This document shows, in pieces, positions 22,836 through 35,014 of a stretch of 64,000 nucleotides of DNA. Each line of letters starts with the position of its first letter. The first letter of the stretch is position 1. Position numbers and translations under genes: made by a program. The stretch covers positions 3,937,582 to 4,001,581 of the forward strand of contig OU744730.1 in assembly GCA_916613615.1 (NCBI GenBank), read 5' to 3'. The DNA is from Steromphala cineraria (lineage: Eukaryota > Mollusca > Gastropoda > Trochida > Trochidae). The notes under the pieces were generated by a model, which made no database searches, was not told the DNA's origin, and worked only from the letters and a program-made list of their open reading frames with translations.

Positions 22836-25800
22836 GGACTCATTGGATATACCCGAACAGTGAAACCTCATCTCTAAGGCTCTCTTGCAGATGATATGAG
22901 TTTTCACGAATACTAAATCTACATTATAAATACCCTTTTTATTTTCCTTAAAGGTTTGTGCTTGACTTAACTATATTTATTTACAATCAGACTGCAAATT
23001 ACAGCAAAAGAAATACATGGTCACTTAGACTCAATTATATCAAAAATAGTACAATACAAAATTAACATACATCTGGTACATTAAGTAAAGGGAAATTCAA
23101 CGCAATGTAAAGAATGTAATTCTGAAAAGGACAAAGAATTTCAAAATTGTTGAATATTAATATTTGTTAAAGTTCCTATATACTAATTATTTACAGGGAA
23201 TATTGTTTCATTATATTTCCTTTATCTGAGATGGAAATATCACATATAAGTTATGACCGATAATAACCAAATCATAGAGAATACATACCTTTTATCACAT
23301 TTAAAAGTAGATACTAAAAGGTCAGTCACAATTTATGCTCTGAGAAGATATCGTAATGTTTTAAACATATTTATTTCTATAAATATACAGAAAGTGGATT
23401 GGCAAACAAGCCAATGGCTTAGATTAATGCCTCTCCATAACAACATAATATATGCGACGTACATAAAATCTCATGATTACAAAAGTATACATAATAACAA
23501 GTACAAAATGAAAACATGAGCATGTATATAATCATAATCGTAATATTGTAATCTTCAAGAGACAGCGTGACAAACATCATCGTTAGACTAATATAATATA
23601 ACAAATAATTTCAAAAAAGATTCTTTCATCAAATAAAGAAGAGAATTGAATTTCAGTAGTCGACTTCAGATCTAGACTTGATTTACAAGTGGTTATGTTA
23701 ATGTCAAAATGTTAACTACAGTCTAAGTGTAAGACTCGTATTCTATGTTATCTTCGACCATCTAGTGAACCCTATGGCAAGCAGAGCCACAATGGTACTG
23801 TAAAGTAAAGGTGGTATCGCTAGTTTAGAGAAGGGGTGTGAATAGTGGGTATTGTACCCTTGATAAACGGTTTGAAAGACTTACCCGAGTGTTATTTTCA
23901 CGTTATTGTTACTTATTACTATCATCTAAATCGTGTATATGTTTAACGATTCAGCCAAGGTCTGAAAAGGAACTTTTTACATTCTAGAGTGATAGTAAAA
24001 TAGTACTGTACGATAATATATATATATATTTCTTTTTGACGTTGTATCTTTAACTGATCCCTTTAAAATTTACTTAATGACTATAAGTTGCGATTTATCT
24101 TATTGGAATATGCTCTTAAACTATATATGTTTATTAATCAGTTGCACTTCGGTATGATGTGTCATGGGATATGTTGGTGTTATTTACATCCATAAATACA
24201 ACAATACAGCTCGTTTGCTCCTGCTTCTGTCAAAACTATGATAAAATGCCAAATATTTATGTTTCTATTGTGATCTATATGATCTTGACATTTTTGTTTG
24301 TGTCATTGGACAAGATTTGAGTGTAATGAAAGCACTTAACATATTTTGATTTCTTATCTTCTGAAACTATTTTACATGCGCAAATATTATATATATGTGT
24401 GTTTCAGTTGAAATTAGATCACTTTTGTATAACCTGTCATGAGATATTTGGGTTTTTGAATGATCTTCCTATTACTATTTACAATACACGCCATATCTGC
24501 CAGTTACGAATTTTCTCATGTACATCAGGTTTCATTTCTGTAATATCAATTCATTATTCCGGAAGGCATTTTCTATACATTTTGACTGGAATTCATAAAA
24601 TAAACATACACGAGACATACACCAGTTACAGTTGAGGTCAAAGAGATAACAGTTACCTAATTTCCTCTATACAATTGACAGGACCACTTACCCTACCCCT
24701 ACAAGTGCGCAACAAAAGGAAAAGTGCCCGTAACAATATTTCCATTCATTGAAAAAAGAAAGTACATGTGCCTGTCAACAGGGGAGTATGGGGAGGTGCG
24801 CGGAGCTGCTGACACGATAGTGTTATCTTCCTGTACCCCACACATTCACGCGCCATGAGCAGGTCCTGTATCATTCATTGGGAACCCTCCTCAAGGGGCA
24901 TTGCGGGCATTGTGTGGGCATGATCCCGAAATCTTACACCACCTCCATTAAGCAGTCTTTTGTTCGCAAACGAGACCCGTGTGTGGAGAAGATAGACTTT
25001 GAGTTTATGTCTTCACATCTCTAGGCCAATTGGTGCAGAAGATCGGGCACGTAATATACAACTGCGACTTCTGAAGAAACAATTTCATTATGTGTTTAGG
25101 AACATGGCTCTTGAATTAAGACTCAATCCGGACTTCCTTAGACTGCGATATAGCCCTTTTATTAATTCACATTTCTTATATTGTCTCCCGTTTGTACTTT
25201 TCTTAAAGTTTGTTTCTTTCATTTTACATGCATGATGCAAGTTCAGACATGTCATTTGATACATTTCCAGTGAGTGAAAGGTTTCGAATACTTTTTTAAA
25301 GTAAAGGTGAAAAGGTAGGCTTTGGATCTTGAATTACGAGCCATAATATTTATACTTGAAGCAGATAAAAACAGATTGTTTATTATCCTTCCGATGCAAC
25401 ACTTTGGATACAGTCTAATCTAGGAGTAACGATTAGTTCGCTACTAAAGAGGATATGTCCAAAAAAACGAACTTTCCTTTATGTTCTATAAGCTTTCAGA
25501 TATGTATAGATTTGAAAAACTAAAAAATGTCAATTATCATTATTAAATATCTTTGAAAAACAGAATCCGTAACAATATGAAAGTTTGGCATGTTGCTTAG
25601 CATGAAATTAGTTCCATAGTTAAGGTTTAAAACTTTTCCATTTATTATGTTCAATTTCATGCTCTATTATTGGGAATAGGCTTAAACGAAAACAGATGAG
25701 GTTCATGGGCTTCAACTGCTTTTCATACAGTTTGAGAATGCAGCGCGAATAAGAATTATGATCATTTTGAAATAAGTCCCTATCGCTGAATATATTCACT

Positions 25801-25989
25801 GTTTTTCACTCAGTAGGTTTAACTTTAGCTTTAAAATCCCTGGATAAGAATATGTTTCATAACATTTAGTAAGGCTATGGTAATTATATCAATTTATTAT
25901 CTGATGACTTTGAATCCACAAGATTTCATTCAACCAACATTCCAATCTCTAAAGTCAAATATACGGCATTTGCTTGTTTTATTCAAGGT
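22836..25989. other. non-coding intron stretch of APCDD1
   Basis: AT-rich, with an (AT)n run at about 24014-24029. A less AT-rich patch at about 24680-24990 (for example GGGGAGTATGGGGAGGTGCG) looks unique. No domain-bearing ORF. Confidence 0.4.
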
Positions 25990-26285
25990 AATCATGAGAT
26001 GAGATGGTTTTTTTGTCAAGAATTAACACATTGTATTTATTTTAAGATAAAATCCCCAAAATACGCTAAAAAGGCCAATTTCATGTTGAGAGTAGTTTTT
26101 GAAGAGCCAGTCGCCTCGGTTACAGTGTGACGTCATTAGAGAATTGCTTCCGTCAGACCCATTATGTCCTGACGTCAAACTCATGAACTTGAAGTCACTC
26201 GACTAATGATAAAAGTTCAACCAATGTAGCCAGATAGATTATTTCTCTGACAGAACAGAGTATATCACTATCAATTCTATAATCG
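25990..26285 (+). mobile_element. hairpin + CRE-cluster element, copy 3, left arm lost
   Basis: It matches copy 1 from the right hairpin arm onward: GAGATGAGATGG / TTTTGTCAAGAATTAACA, AAAAAGGCCAATTTCATGTT, GTTACAGTGTGACGTCATTA and TGTAGCCAGATAGA. Two TGACGTCA sites survive (26128, 26170); two of copy 1's four are mutated here (for example CTTGAAGTCACTC). Two further TGACGTCA sites follow outside it at 26425 and 26755. Confidence 0.75.
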
Positions 26286-27405
26286 TACCCTTCTTACCAA
26301 CGATGATGAAATATCGACTTATGATATTTGCATTTAGTCAAGAAAGGTAAATTTACGAAAAGGGTAAAACTTGAATAACGAACAGAAGAGAGTCTACCTG
26401 AATAATCAGGGCAGGTGCAAAACATGACGTCATCATGCGTGCGCACGTGTTAAGTGTGTATATCGTGCATCTCATAACTCGTGTCACTCATGATACGTTT
26501 ACGAGAATTTGCTTTTGGGCTAATTGAGTGATAACACTGAGATTTGTTTTCGTCTATTTTTTCTGTAGAGGGAGTAAATTGTTAGAAAGTTTCGTACCTA
26601 GATTGTGATAGTCGGATTCCATCCATTTGATTATCAGATATCCTGCTTTTGACAGTGACATATATATTGGTTGATACAGGCGGATCCTTATCGACCTATT
26701 AAAGAGAGGCTGATAAAGACGAGTGCAGTGCCACTTGGTTCTTGCGGATAGTTATGACGTCAGAATCTGCATGTTTAAGCATGTATGTGTTTCGCGTAGA
26801 GTGTATTTCAAATCACGTAGCCATTAGAATTGTAAGATTCACATTATACTTCATTTGGTCAAGCTATGTTTTTTACTTTTAGAGGCAAACTTGAAGCCCA
26901 TATTGGCGTTTTACATAATATCTTATAAATTACGTCACGGACACTTCACCATGATGTCCTGTTGCTAACAACCTGCATCCGAGGAACATAACTTGAATGC
27001 TTTCAGTTGTCGTCTGAGGCAAAAGTATAATGACCTTCATGAGTAAGCGAGAAATGAGTGATATACTGTTCGTCCTGATTTTCATGAGATTGAACCTACA
27101 CATCAAGCATTGTTTTCGGATGTTGACAAGGAAACTTTGACCCTTAAAATAGTTTGTATTCATGTACGCCTTCAAAGGCACTTTTTCGCTAAGAGAAATT
27201 GATATGAAGTTATTTATTTGCTTTATTCTATTTATGGTAAAACCTGTTCCATTAATTTACCAAAACATCTGTTGAAATAAAAAAAAACCAGATCAGCAAA
27301 ATCATCGCATGATTTTTGGTTGTCTGTAATTAAAGTTTAGCAACATTAATTTCTTCATTGTAACCTCACAGTAAATATCTCAATCTCATTCCTTTATATT
27401 GCCAG

Positions 27406-28024
27406 GTGTGAGATCAGGTCCGGTCCGGAGTACCTTCTCAGGAAATACACGTTCACCGAGGATACGTTCCAGGTTCACCAGTACTACTACAGTGATCCAG
27501 ACTGCAACAAACCAAAGTACGCCATCGTTGCTCATGGCTCGTATAAGCTTTTAAAGAAATCCTGGCTGGTTCCGGGAGCCACAGACTCCGAGTACCAAAT
27601 AATCAAAGCACACGTTATTCCATACTCCCAACAAGTCGCCAAAGAGTTGGAGAAGGACATTAACGAATCTTGCAAGGTGTTGGGGACAGTCTCTCTGGAG
27701 ACTTTCAAGAAGCAGTTGATCGTCAGTCTCCCGCCAGAGTCTCAAGGAGAGAAGACGTTCGTGAAGGATATAGACTGCTCTGCAGCTCTTAATTTTACCC
27801 TGTCGGAGCTTCAACTTCTGAGGTTGGAGGTGAAGCAGCAGAAACACTCCCATAGTCGCAGTATCCGGACAAATAACCTTGACCTTGAACAAGGGGAGAG
27901 AACTGCGGTCAAATCTCTCGTCAGGAAGACCAAGGAGCTGCTACTGGGAAGTGTCCACACAAACAGGAAGTTGCGTCATCGTCACAGACCATCAAGTTTC
28001 CAGATTGCTTTGAGAAATTCGCAG
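27406..28024 (+). CDS. APCDD1: APCDD1 homologue, second found exon (first APCDDC domain)
   Basis: It encodes about 206 residues. It opens with CEIRSGPEYLLRKYTF and continues with QVHQYYYSDPDCNKPKYAI and SWLVPGATDSEYQI. This matches the vertebrate APCDD1 pattern of a Cys after GxW, GPEFxxR, then xYYxxxxCxxPxY. Possible N-glycosylation sites are NESC and NFTL. ELQLLRLE and HRPSSFQIALRNSQ match the domain's end. The acceptor is ATTGCCAG and the donor GTGAGA. The first base completes the split Arg codon from the exon at 12950, and the exon ends in phase 0. The opposite-strand ORF here is a shadow. Codon use is more GC-rich than the surrounding intron, as expected for a conserved exon. Confidence 0.95.
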
Positions 28025-28322
28025 GTGAGACCTTTAGCTTATCGTTATTCCTTTTATGACGTGTGACGTTTCAGTAACTTGATTTTGAAATGAAATTGTT
28101 AAAGTTTTTAAAAAAGCTTGGCTTTCCTCAAGATTTCAAATCTTAATTGAGACTTGCTTATCTATATTACGTTTTTCGAGGTAAATGAATTTATCTCAAG
28201 ATAACGAAATGTAACCAATTATATTCGAGTTAAGAAATATATACACGAATCCAGTGAATAAAATGGGTTCAAACCACAGGGGTTCGAATAATTACGCTAA
28301 GGAATTACGCTAAAATCTTTAT

Positions 28323-28725
28323 ATATCTGTTATATAAAATATAGAGAATACTAAACGACGTCCCGTTTCACAACATATTTATGAAACGAGTGAATGGGTT
28401 GGTATTTAACGAGCGAAAGCGAGTTAAATACCTATACCATTCACGAGTTTCATAAAAATGTTATGAAAAGGGACCTAGTTTAGTATTTTATTTATTACTT
28501 GCTTAATAACATCGTAAAAATACAAAGAAAGTCGCCAACATGACTGTCGCGGCCGGCCCGCTGACATTATGACGTCATACTTAACAATTGTGACGTCATC
28601 ATTACGTCACGTCATTCGGTCAGCGCGCGATGTTATGACACATAGTGTAATAACATGGTTGATTTATTAAACAGCAATATCTTCAACGGGAGAGTAATAA
28701 ACAGCTGTATGCTATATAACAGATA
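28323..28725 (+). mobile_element. hairpin + CRE-cluster element, copy 4, apparently complete
   Basis: Ends ATCTGTTATATA and TATATAACAGAT are inverted. Just outside both ends lies the direct repeat TTACGCTAAAATCTTTAT (about 28305-28322 and 28730-28747), which looks like an 18-bp target duplication. Inside, in order: a 141-bp hairpin (28347-28487; arms share AATACTAAAC and GTATTTAAC, apex GAGCGAAAGCGAG), a GC patch TGTCGCGGCCGGCCCGCTGA, then TGACGTCA at 28570 and 28591 and a near-match. No ORF. It lies in the APCDD1 intron, 300 bp after the exon. Confidence 0.75.
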
Positions 28726-29689
28726 GAATTTACGCTAAAATCTTTATTTCTTGACCGATTTCGTTCAAATTGGAAATGTAGGTTTATCTCATCATACGAA
28801 AACGATATATGAGTGCAAAGGTTTGAAAATAATTATAGGGTCCACTCAGAGATTCGAACCCATGTGGTTCAAAAGTATATGACCGCCAATACATTTTGCA
28901 TGATATTAAATTATTTCTTCTAAGGCTACAGATGATAAGATGGTGTAATGAGATAATTACCAACGGAAGATACTGAGATAATACATCTGTCATTTACTTG
29001 TATATATTGGAAAATAAAATGGGATTTAAAAAAATGCCGCTTTAAGAAGAAAGATAATGTAGAACCTGATAATGTTATTAATCAAATCGGAAATAAATCT
29101 ATAACGCAATGGGAACTTTGCAACAATACACATTTATCCAACCACTTGCATATTTCGAAATGGTAATCAAATACTAAATCAACTTTATGAAACTACCTAT
29201 ATTGTCCCGTATTCTTAATATCTAACTTGATAAGACAGCAAGCAAATGCGATTTTGTATGTTCCACACATCATCTTTCACTAATTGTTAATATAGATATT
29301 TGATATTTTTATAAAAGCCCTCTGAAAATTGGGTTCAGGGACGAATGTAACTTGTTTTCAAGAGGTCAACATATATCGGACTAGGGTGAATTTGAGGTTG
29401 AACATCATGAAGTACACTCTAAGGGTTAGCCGTTCTACAAGACATGTAAAGGAAATCTGCCTCCACCTCAAGTCACCAAATACACGTGCTAATCTGTTAG
29501 AAAGCTTTTCAATCTTCCTCCCAAAAGAAACATAAATGAAAGAAATCCTCCAAGTACCACCCAAATGACATGTTCTTTGATTTACAACAGCCCCAGGCGG
29601 ATAAGTGACCGGTGTAATTACACTCGACTTCTTGTTAGGAAGGGGTTAGAGAAGTCAACCACAGGGAAACCCTATACTGATATTGCCGA

Positions 29690-29935
29690 CCCTATATACT
29701 CTTTACGACGACCGTATCTAATCTAAAAGAAGACCGTCTATGCCCTAAAGACGACCGTCCCTACTTTAAACGATGAGCAACTTATTGACCGTATCGATCT
29801 AGTCTAAAACACCGACCAACAACTACCGCATCTGTTCTAAAAGACGACTTTGTCCTTTCAAATAGATTACCGTATCTGATCTAAAAACGACTATATCTGT
29901 TATAATGACGACCGTATCTGCTCCAATAGGCTGCC
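29690..29935 (+). repeat. degenerate ~22-bp tandem repeat
   Basis: GACGACCGTATCTGATCTAA-like units recur about ten times with many changes (for example AGACCGTCTATGCCCTAAA, GACGACCGTATCTGCTCCAA). Spacing varies from about 20 to 30 bp. An old minisatellite. Confidence 0.7.
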
Positions 29936-29996
29936 GGGTGCAATGCATTAATGCATTTCCGAGATCACTTTGTAACAGTGTTATTGTTAAGGGTTA

Positions 29997-30207
29997 TATT
30001 ATCATGCAGCTGCACCTACTCTATGGAACTCCCTTCTAGAAGAACTGAGATCAGTGCCCGCCTTAGAAACATTTAGGAGCCAGTTAAAAACCCACCTCTT
30101 TCTAGCTACATACTAGTTACCCCTCTTTCTCTGGACAGCGCCACTGAGCAGCATTGGTTGGACATTAGGCGCTTATATAAATGCATCATTATTATTATTA
30201 TTATTAA
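29997..30207 (+). mobile_element. 3' tail of a LINE (end of reverse-transcriptase ORF)
   Basis: Frame 30006-30116 reads AAAPTLWNSLLEELRSV, then ALETFRSQLKTHLFLATY and a stop. The APxLWNSLPxxLR...FKxxLKTHLF pattern is the usual C-terminal end of CR1/L2-type LINE ORF2 proteins. A short 3' UTR follows with GGCGCTTATATAAATGCATC and a (TTA)n tail at 30185-30207, typical of those LINEs. Heavily 5'-truncated and inactive. Lies in the APCDD1 intron. Confidence 0.85.
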
Positions 30208-31689
30208 TTGTTTTAGCAACGCCTTCCACTAAGCAGGCTACTATTGTACAAGTTCAATTATAGCTAGATCCAATTAAGTGTCAACCTATCAATCAATCCT
30301 ATCATAACTCTCTGTCTTGCATGCTTTTCATAGTGAGTCATGTGTGTGGGAAATACACGTGTTGCCTAGCATGATAAGTGTTAAAAAATTGTTTGAATAG
30401 TTGGACTCCTAACACGTCATTTCTGAATTAAAGACCATCGTGGAATAATGCAGGAACATCGATGAAGAGTGCAATAACCATTTACTTGACACTGGTTAAT
30501 CCTTAACGCGAGATGATGGACTATACTCAACAAAATAAGTAAATGACCACCCGAGCTTTAAAACTGAGATTTGGTATAGGTTATATAGTGATTTATATGA
30601 AACTCACATAATCAATATTGATGCGTTCCTTAATTTACTTTTTAGTTTTATTTTACCTACAACCGAAAATAGAGTAGATACAGTATCAGTCAGTTCAGGG
30701 AATGAAAGCGGAAACATTTTTTTGATAAAACGCTTCTATGACATTTAAAGAGTGAGTGAGTTATTGTATATGCCGTTTGAGCAATTTTCAACCAATAGCG
30801 ACGTGGACATTTAAAGAAGTTCGGTGTAGTTATATTGTTCTCACACTGGTTCATTCAAACCATTTTCTTCATTACAAGGCACACACATTCCAGTTGATTG
30901 GTAGATGTGACGATTGTACTGATGTTATGCTATGTACGGACATGCAGTGAACTTTACACAGGTGTATGGCTTCACCATTGAAGTTGATTTAGTCTTCTTT
31001 TGATCTTAAGAATCAATTCATCGTGTCCTCTCCTCTTAGTTATTCTTGGTTGTTTTAATTGGTTTCCCAACTAGTTGGTGCATAAACTACTCTCGAGCAT
31101 TTACATGTTCTAACGAGGGAGCACTCATTTGCCAAGAGTGAATATCATTGAACCAGTTTCGAATATTTGTTACATTTTCTAAAGAATTTGAATATTTCAC
31201 CTTTAGTAATTTATTTGATTATGAACGATAGCCGACATGATGATTTTATTATATTATGATATCTTACACAAGTTTACAACAGTTTACAACAAAATCTCCT
31301 CCCTCCCCCTATAAGATTAATTTGACAGATGTGGAAGGTTTTTTTACAGTTTGTTACAGAGATTACACAACCTCATGTTGACATACTCGAACATTCAAAG
31401 ATGCACAAGACCAGCTAAACCTTGTATTCAAACATTCAAAGAGACACAGAACCAGTTAATCCACTAACAAGCATCTCTCTTCTTGGTTTCAAATGTCATG
31501 GTAAAGTATTATTGTAAAGTATTATTAAAAGGTCTCCCACTCCTCTATTGTATTTGATCCGTAATATCTAGATCCGGTATCCGCGCCTATAGACTGGACG
31601 GAATCTGATACGTGTTTACAATGTCCTTAACTGGTAAAGTTTATTGACTCTCTCAAGTAGCGGGTTGAAACAGTCAACACGTTGAATGA
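30208..31689. other. non-coding intron stretch of APCDD1
   Basis: No gene or clear repeat identified. AT-rich unique sequence, with small local duplications such as ACAAGTTTACAACAGTTTAC at about 31268. Confidence 0.4.
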
Positions 31690-32560
31690 GAGCCCTTCCT
31701 AAAACTAACATGGTCTAAGGTGGGCTCTTTTAACCCGCAATTAGTTTGTAGGGTAGAAGCGATTTCGGTGATACCTTCTTGGAGCATAGTCATCAAAATA
31801 ATACAAAAACGTCATTCCTATAACTAGCATTGTCTAAGGTGGCGATTTCGCAACAAGCAATTACTTTATATGGAAGAAGTGGTTTATGAAGCCACAGTAT
31901 CAGCAAGTAATGACGTTCTAAATCAAGACCCAGACGATCTTCTTTGTCATCGCACGATTATATATATTCGCTAGAAATGATTTGAGAAGGACCAGCTTGG
32001 AAAGACGCCATTAAGTGAGGTCCAAACGCCCTAGCTTCCTATAACTAAAAAGGTCCACGGTTACCCTATAACAACACACAATTGTTTTTACTGGTCAGAT
32101 GTAATTTGTACTTCTTTGGACGACGTCATCAAGATCCAAACGCCATTCCTACATGTGTAATTAACATTGTTCAAGGTTACCCCAAACACCAAGGTTACAC
32201 AAAATTGTTTTAATGGGTAGAGGTATTTTGAACCTGCTTGTGACAACGTCATTTAAATGAGGCCAATCGCTTTCTCTAAAACTAACATGGCCCAAGATAG
32301 CTCTTTCATAACCCTAAATTACTTTATAAGGTAAAATGGATTGTTGAAGTTTTGCTTGGCACGACGTGATTAAAACGAGGCAGGAACTACTTTCTTTAGA
32401 TAACATGGTGCAAGACGGACCGTTACCAATTACCAATAGCAATTACTTTAACAGGTAGAAGCTTTTTGTGTACTACCTGCTTGAAACATTGTTATTAAAC
32501 GCCCTTTCAAAAACTAAATGGTCCAAAATGGTCCTTTCAAAAATAAAATTATTCAAACTG
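31690..32560 (+). repeat. ancient ~118-bp tandem array, strongly diverged
   Basis: A phrase of the type AAACTAACATGGTCTAAGGT begins units at about 31703, 31822, 32043, 32158, 32278, 32398 and 32513. It is followed by AGCAATTACTTTATA-like and GGTAGAAG-like blocks, then a GACGTCATTAAAA-like block. Most intervals are 115-120 bp; the 31822-32043 gap probably hides one unreadable unit. No unit is intact, so this is an old satellite fixed in the APCDD1 intron. Confidence 0.75.
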
Positions 32561-33869
32561 GGTAGTGGATTTGTGAAGAACTACCTCGAAGAGAATCTAC
32601 TGAAATGAGGACTCGTCATTGCTTCAACTTAAAATGTCCTTCCTTGGCAAATATTTTCGTCAAATTGGCCCCTGTTCTATTAATGCTTGAGGAACGCTTG
32701 ACCTTTGACCTTCAAGGAACACTATGGAAATCCTTTGAAATAAGGATTCTGTCAACAAAGGCTTATCCATCTTGGATTTTAATGAAACTGTAGTGTTAGC
32801 TTATATTAAGGGAAGGGGCCACGGGGTACGTCTTGATGTGGTTAAAGTGGAACAAGGGCAATGGATTCTAACGTCTTAATGAATGGAACAACAGGAAGCC
32901 TTTGAACTCGTCATTGAATCTCATTACCATTAAGCCCAAAGGATGGGCTTATGTGGAACCAGTTTTTCATTTTCCGCGGAATATATTAACATTACCTAAC
33001 TAAGGTACCAATTAACAGTCTTTCAAACTAAGAGTTTAATTGAACCGAAATTTGAAAATTGTTTGAAAGTATACGTTTTGATTATGTTATGAGAGATAAA
33101 CTGCTATATGAACACAGTGAATGGTAGCTTGGAGATCCATGCAATATATACTCAACGAAACATGTGCCTGAAGATATGAATGTCAGCAAGAGTGATATTA
33201 TGAAACCAAAGACAATCCTCGGTATTACAAAGTTAACGATTTTTATTTTTTATTTTATTTCATACACAGTCAAAATACATGATATGTCAAAGCATTCGTA
33301 AAAAAATCATATAATATACAAAGATCTTCCAGGTGTACAGCATAATCAATATTGTAGGGATAACACCATCAACTAAAACAACATATGACAAGAGGACCAA
33401 AATTGAGTAAATGGTTAAGTTACAGTTCATCTTGGAGCTGCATTTATCTAAATTATATGAGGTTTCGACTTCGTTTTTTATGTGTGCGATGTGTGGAAGT
33501 TTGTTTACTAGTCTCGATTTGAAAATATTGTATTTTGTTATAATTATGATACGATTTAGCACATCATTTCGTTTTTCCGGGTATCCAAATAATATTTTCA
33601 TCTGATCAAAGTGGAGAATAGTGCCCGTTTTCTGTTGTATCCATTTGGTGATATTATTCCAAAGTCAACGATTTTTTGTCGGCTATGAGTGTAATAAGAT
33701 TAATAATTCCGAAAAATTGGAATTAAACTAATGGTACACCTTCGTATCTGTAACATTTTCGAAGTTGTTTTTTGTCCCACGCCAAATGAATGTTTTTGTT
33801 TTTAAGGCCTATATAAACTTGGTATATTGCACAATCATCATGTTACGGCTTATAAAAATACTGACTTGG

Positions 33870-33896
33870 TTCAAATTCAAATTCAAATTCAAATTC
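33870..33896 (+). repeat. (TTCAAA)n microsatellite
   Basis: Four and a half perfect hexamer units. Confidence 0.9.
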
Positions 33897-34699
33897 TAAA
33901 AAATCTAAGGGTTCACACTTAATTTAAAACATTGAGTAAATAATATGAGGTCATCATAGGCATCATAAACAAGAACAAGAAAAATTACTGAAAATGCACA
34001 TGTGTGGTTATTTAGTAATGCAATCTGTGCTTAGGATAGTTTCAACTTAAAATATTTTCAAGGGTTAATAAAAATAAGGGTTTACACAGATCAGAAAGTT
34101 TTTTATACCTAAAGGCTGAAAGTAAAACTAACAGATAACCACATACTGGAATAGACTCTGTTCCATCGATCTCTACAAGCAATCCCATTGAAGACAGATA
34201 GCGTCGAGATGGATTGATTATAAGAAAGGACAGAGCACCTACCAAGCTTTAGAACCAACATCCGGTAACAATAATCGTAGACGGAGCTGATCAAACTTTA
34301 ATCAAAATATGGGTCATTCTGATTTCGAATGAAGGGTATTTGGTTGATATAACATTGATTGTACGTCTTACATCCTTCCGGTCTAGACAAAAGACAAATC
34401 ATATATCCTGTTTTCATTAATTAATCGAAGTCGGCCCTTAGTGAATTTGACATCCTGCTCCTCTATACATCGTTTCATATCTATATATGTAATATGTATT
34501 AAAACGTTAATTGAAATATTGATAAAAGGCTTAATGTATTAGTCTTTCCCACGTTTGTCTGATATTGACTTGAGTTGTGTCGATTTTGATAATTCCTTTT
34601 TTTTAATACATTACTACGATTTATGAGATCTACACTATTCGTAATTCGTGATGTACTATAATAAACAATTAAAAGTTAGAGATAAATGCCATTTTAGAT

Positions 34700-34830
34700 A
34701 GTGAAAGTTGATGGCGAAACGGGTGATTTGGTTAGCTGTTGGTATGGTCATTGCTGGCGGTGTCGTCTGACTCTGATGGTGTGGGTTCGAATCCCGCATG
34801 GGACAAAGTGCAAGAATCTGTACTATTCAA
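34700..34830 (+). mobile_element. tRNA-derived SINE, probable
   Basis: GGTTCGAATCC at about 34788-34798 is a perfect pol III B box, in the context GTGTGGGTTCGAATCCCGCA. The upstream TTTGGTTAGCTGTTGGTATG region is A-box-like but imperfect. The arms do not form a clean cloverleaf, so a SINE head is more likely than a tRNA gene. Confidence 0.5.
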
Positions 34831-34995
34831 GATAGTGTGATCCCAAATATAAAATTGTTAAATAAAAAGTTAAATTTTGTTGTTGCATGAGCACACCATA
34901 ATCAGCTCGACAGCCTTTGCATTTCCTGTTTATGCCCCTTGATCAATTATATACATATATAATCTATTACATTCATATAAGCATTGATCATAGAA

Positions 34996-35014
34996 GATAT
35001 ATATATATATATAT
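34996..35014 (+). repeat. (AT)n microsatellite
   Basis: Simple AT dinucleotide run in the APCDD1 intron. Confidence 0.9.

Noticed and set aside
27551..27892. Minus-strand ORF opposite the second APCDD1 exon
   Set aside because: Shadow of the conserved + strand exon, which has correct splice sites and family motifs.
34780..34800. Functional tRNA gene at the perfect B box
   Set aside because: The sequence does not form a clean cloverleaf and the A box is imperfect; a SINE head is simpler.
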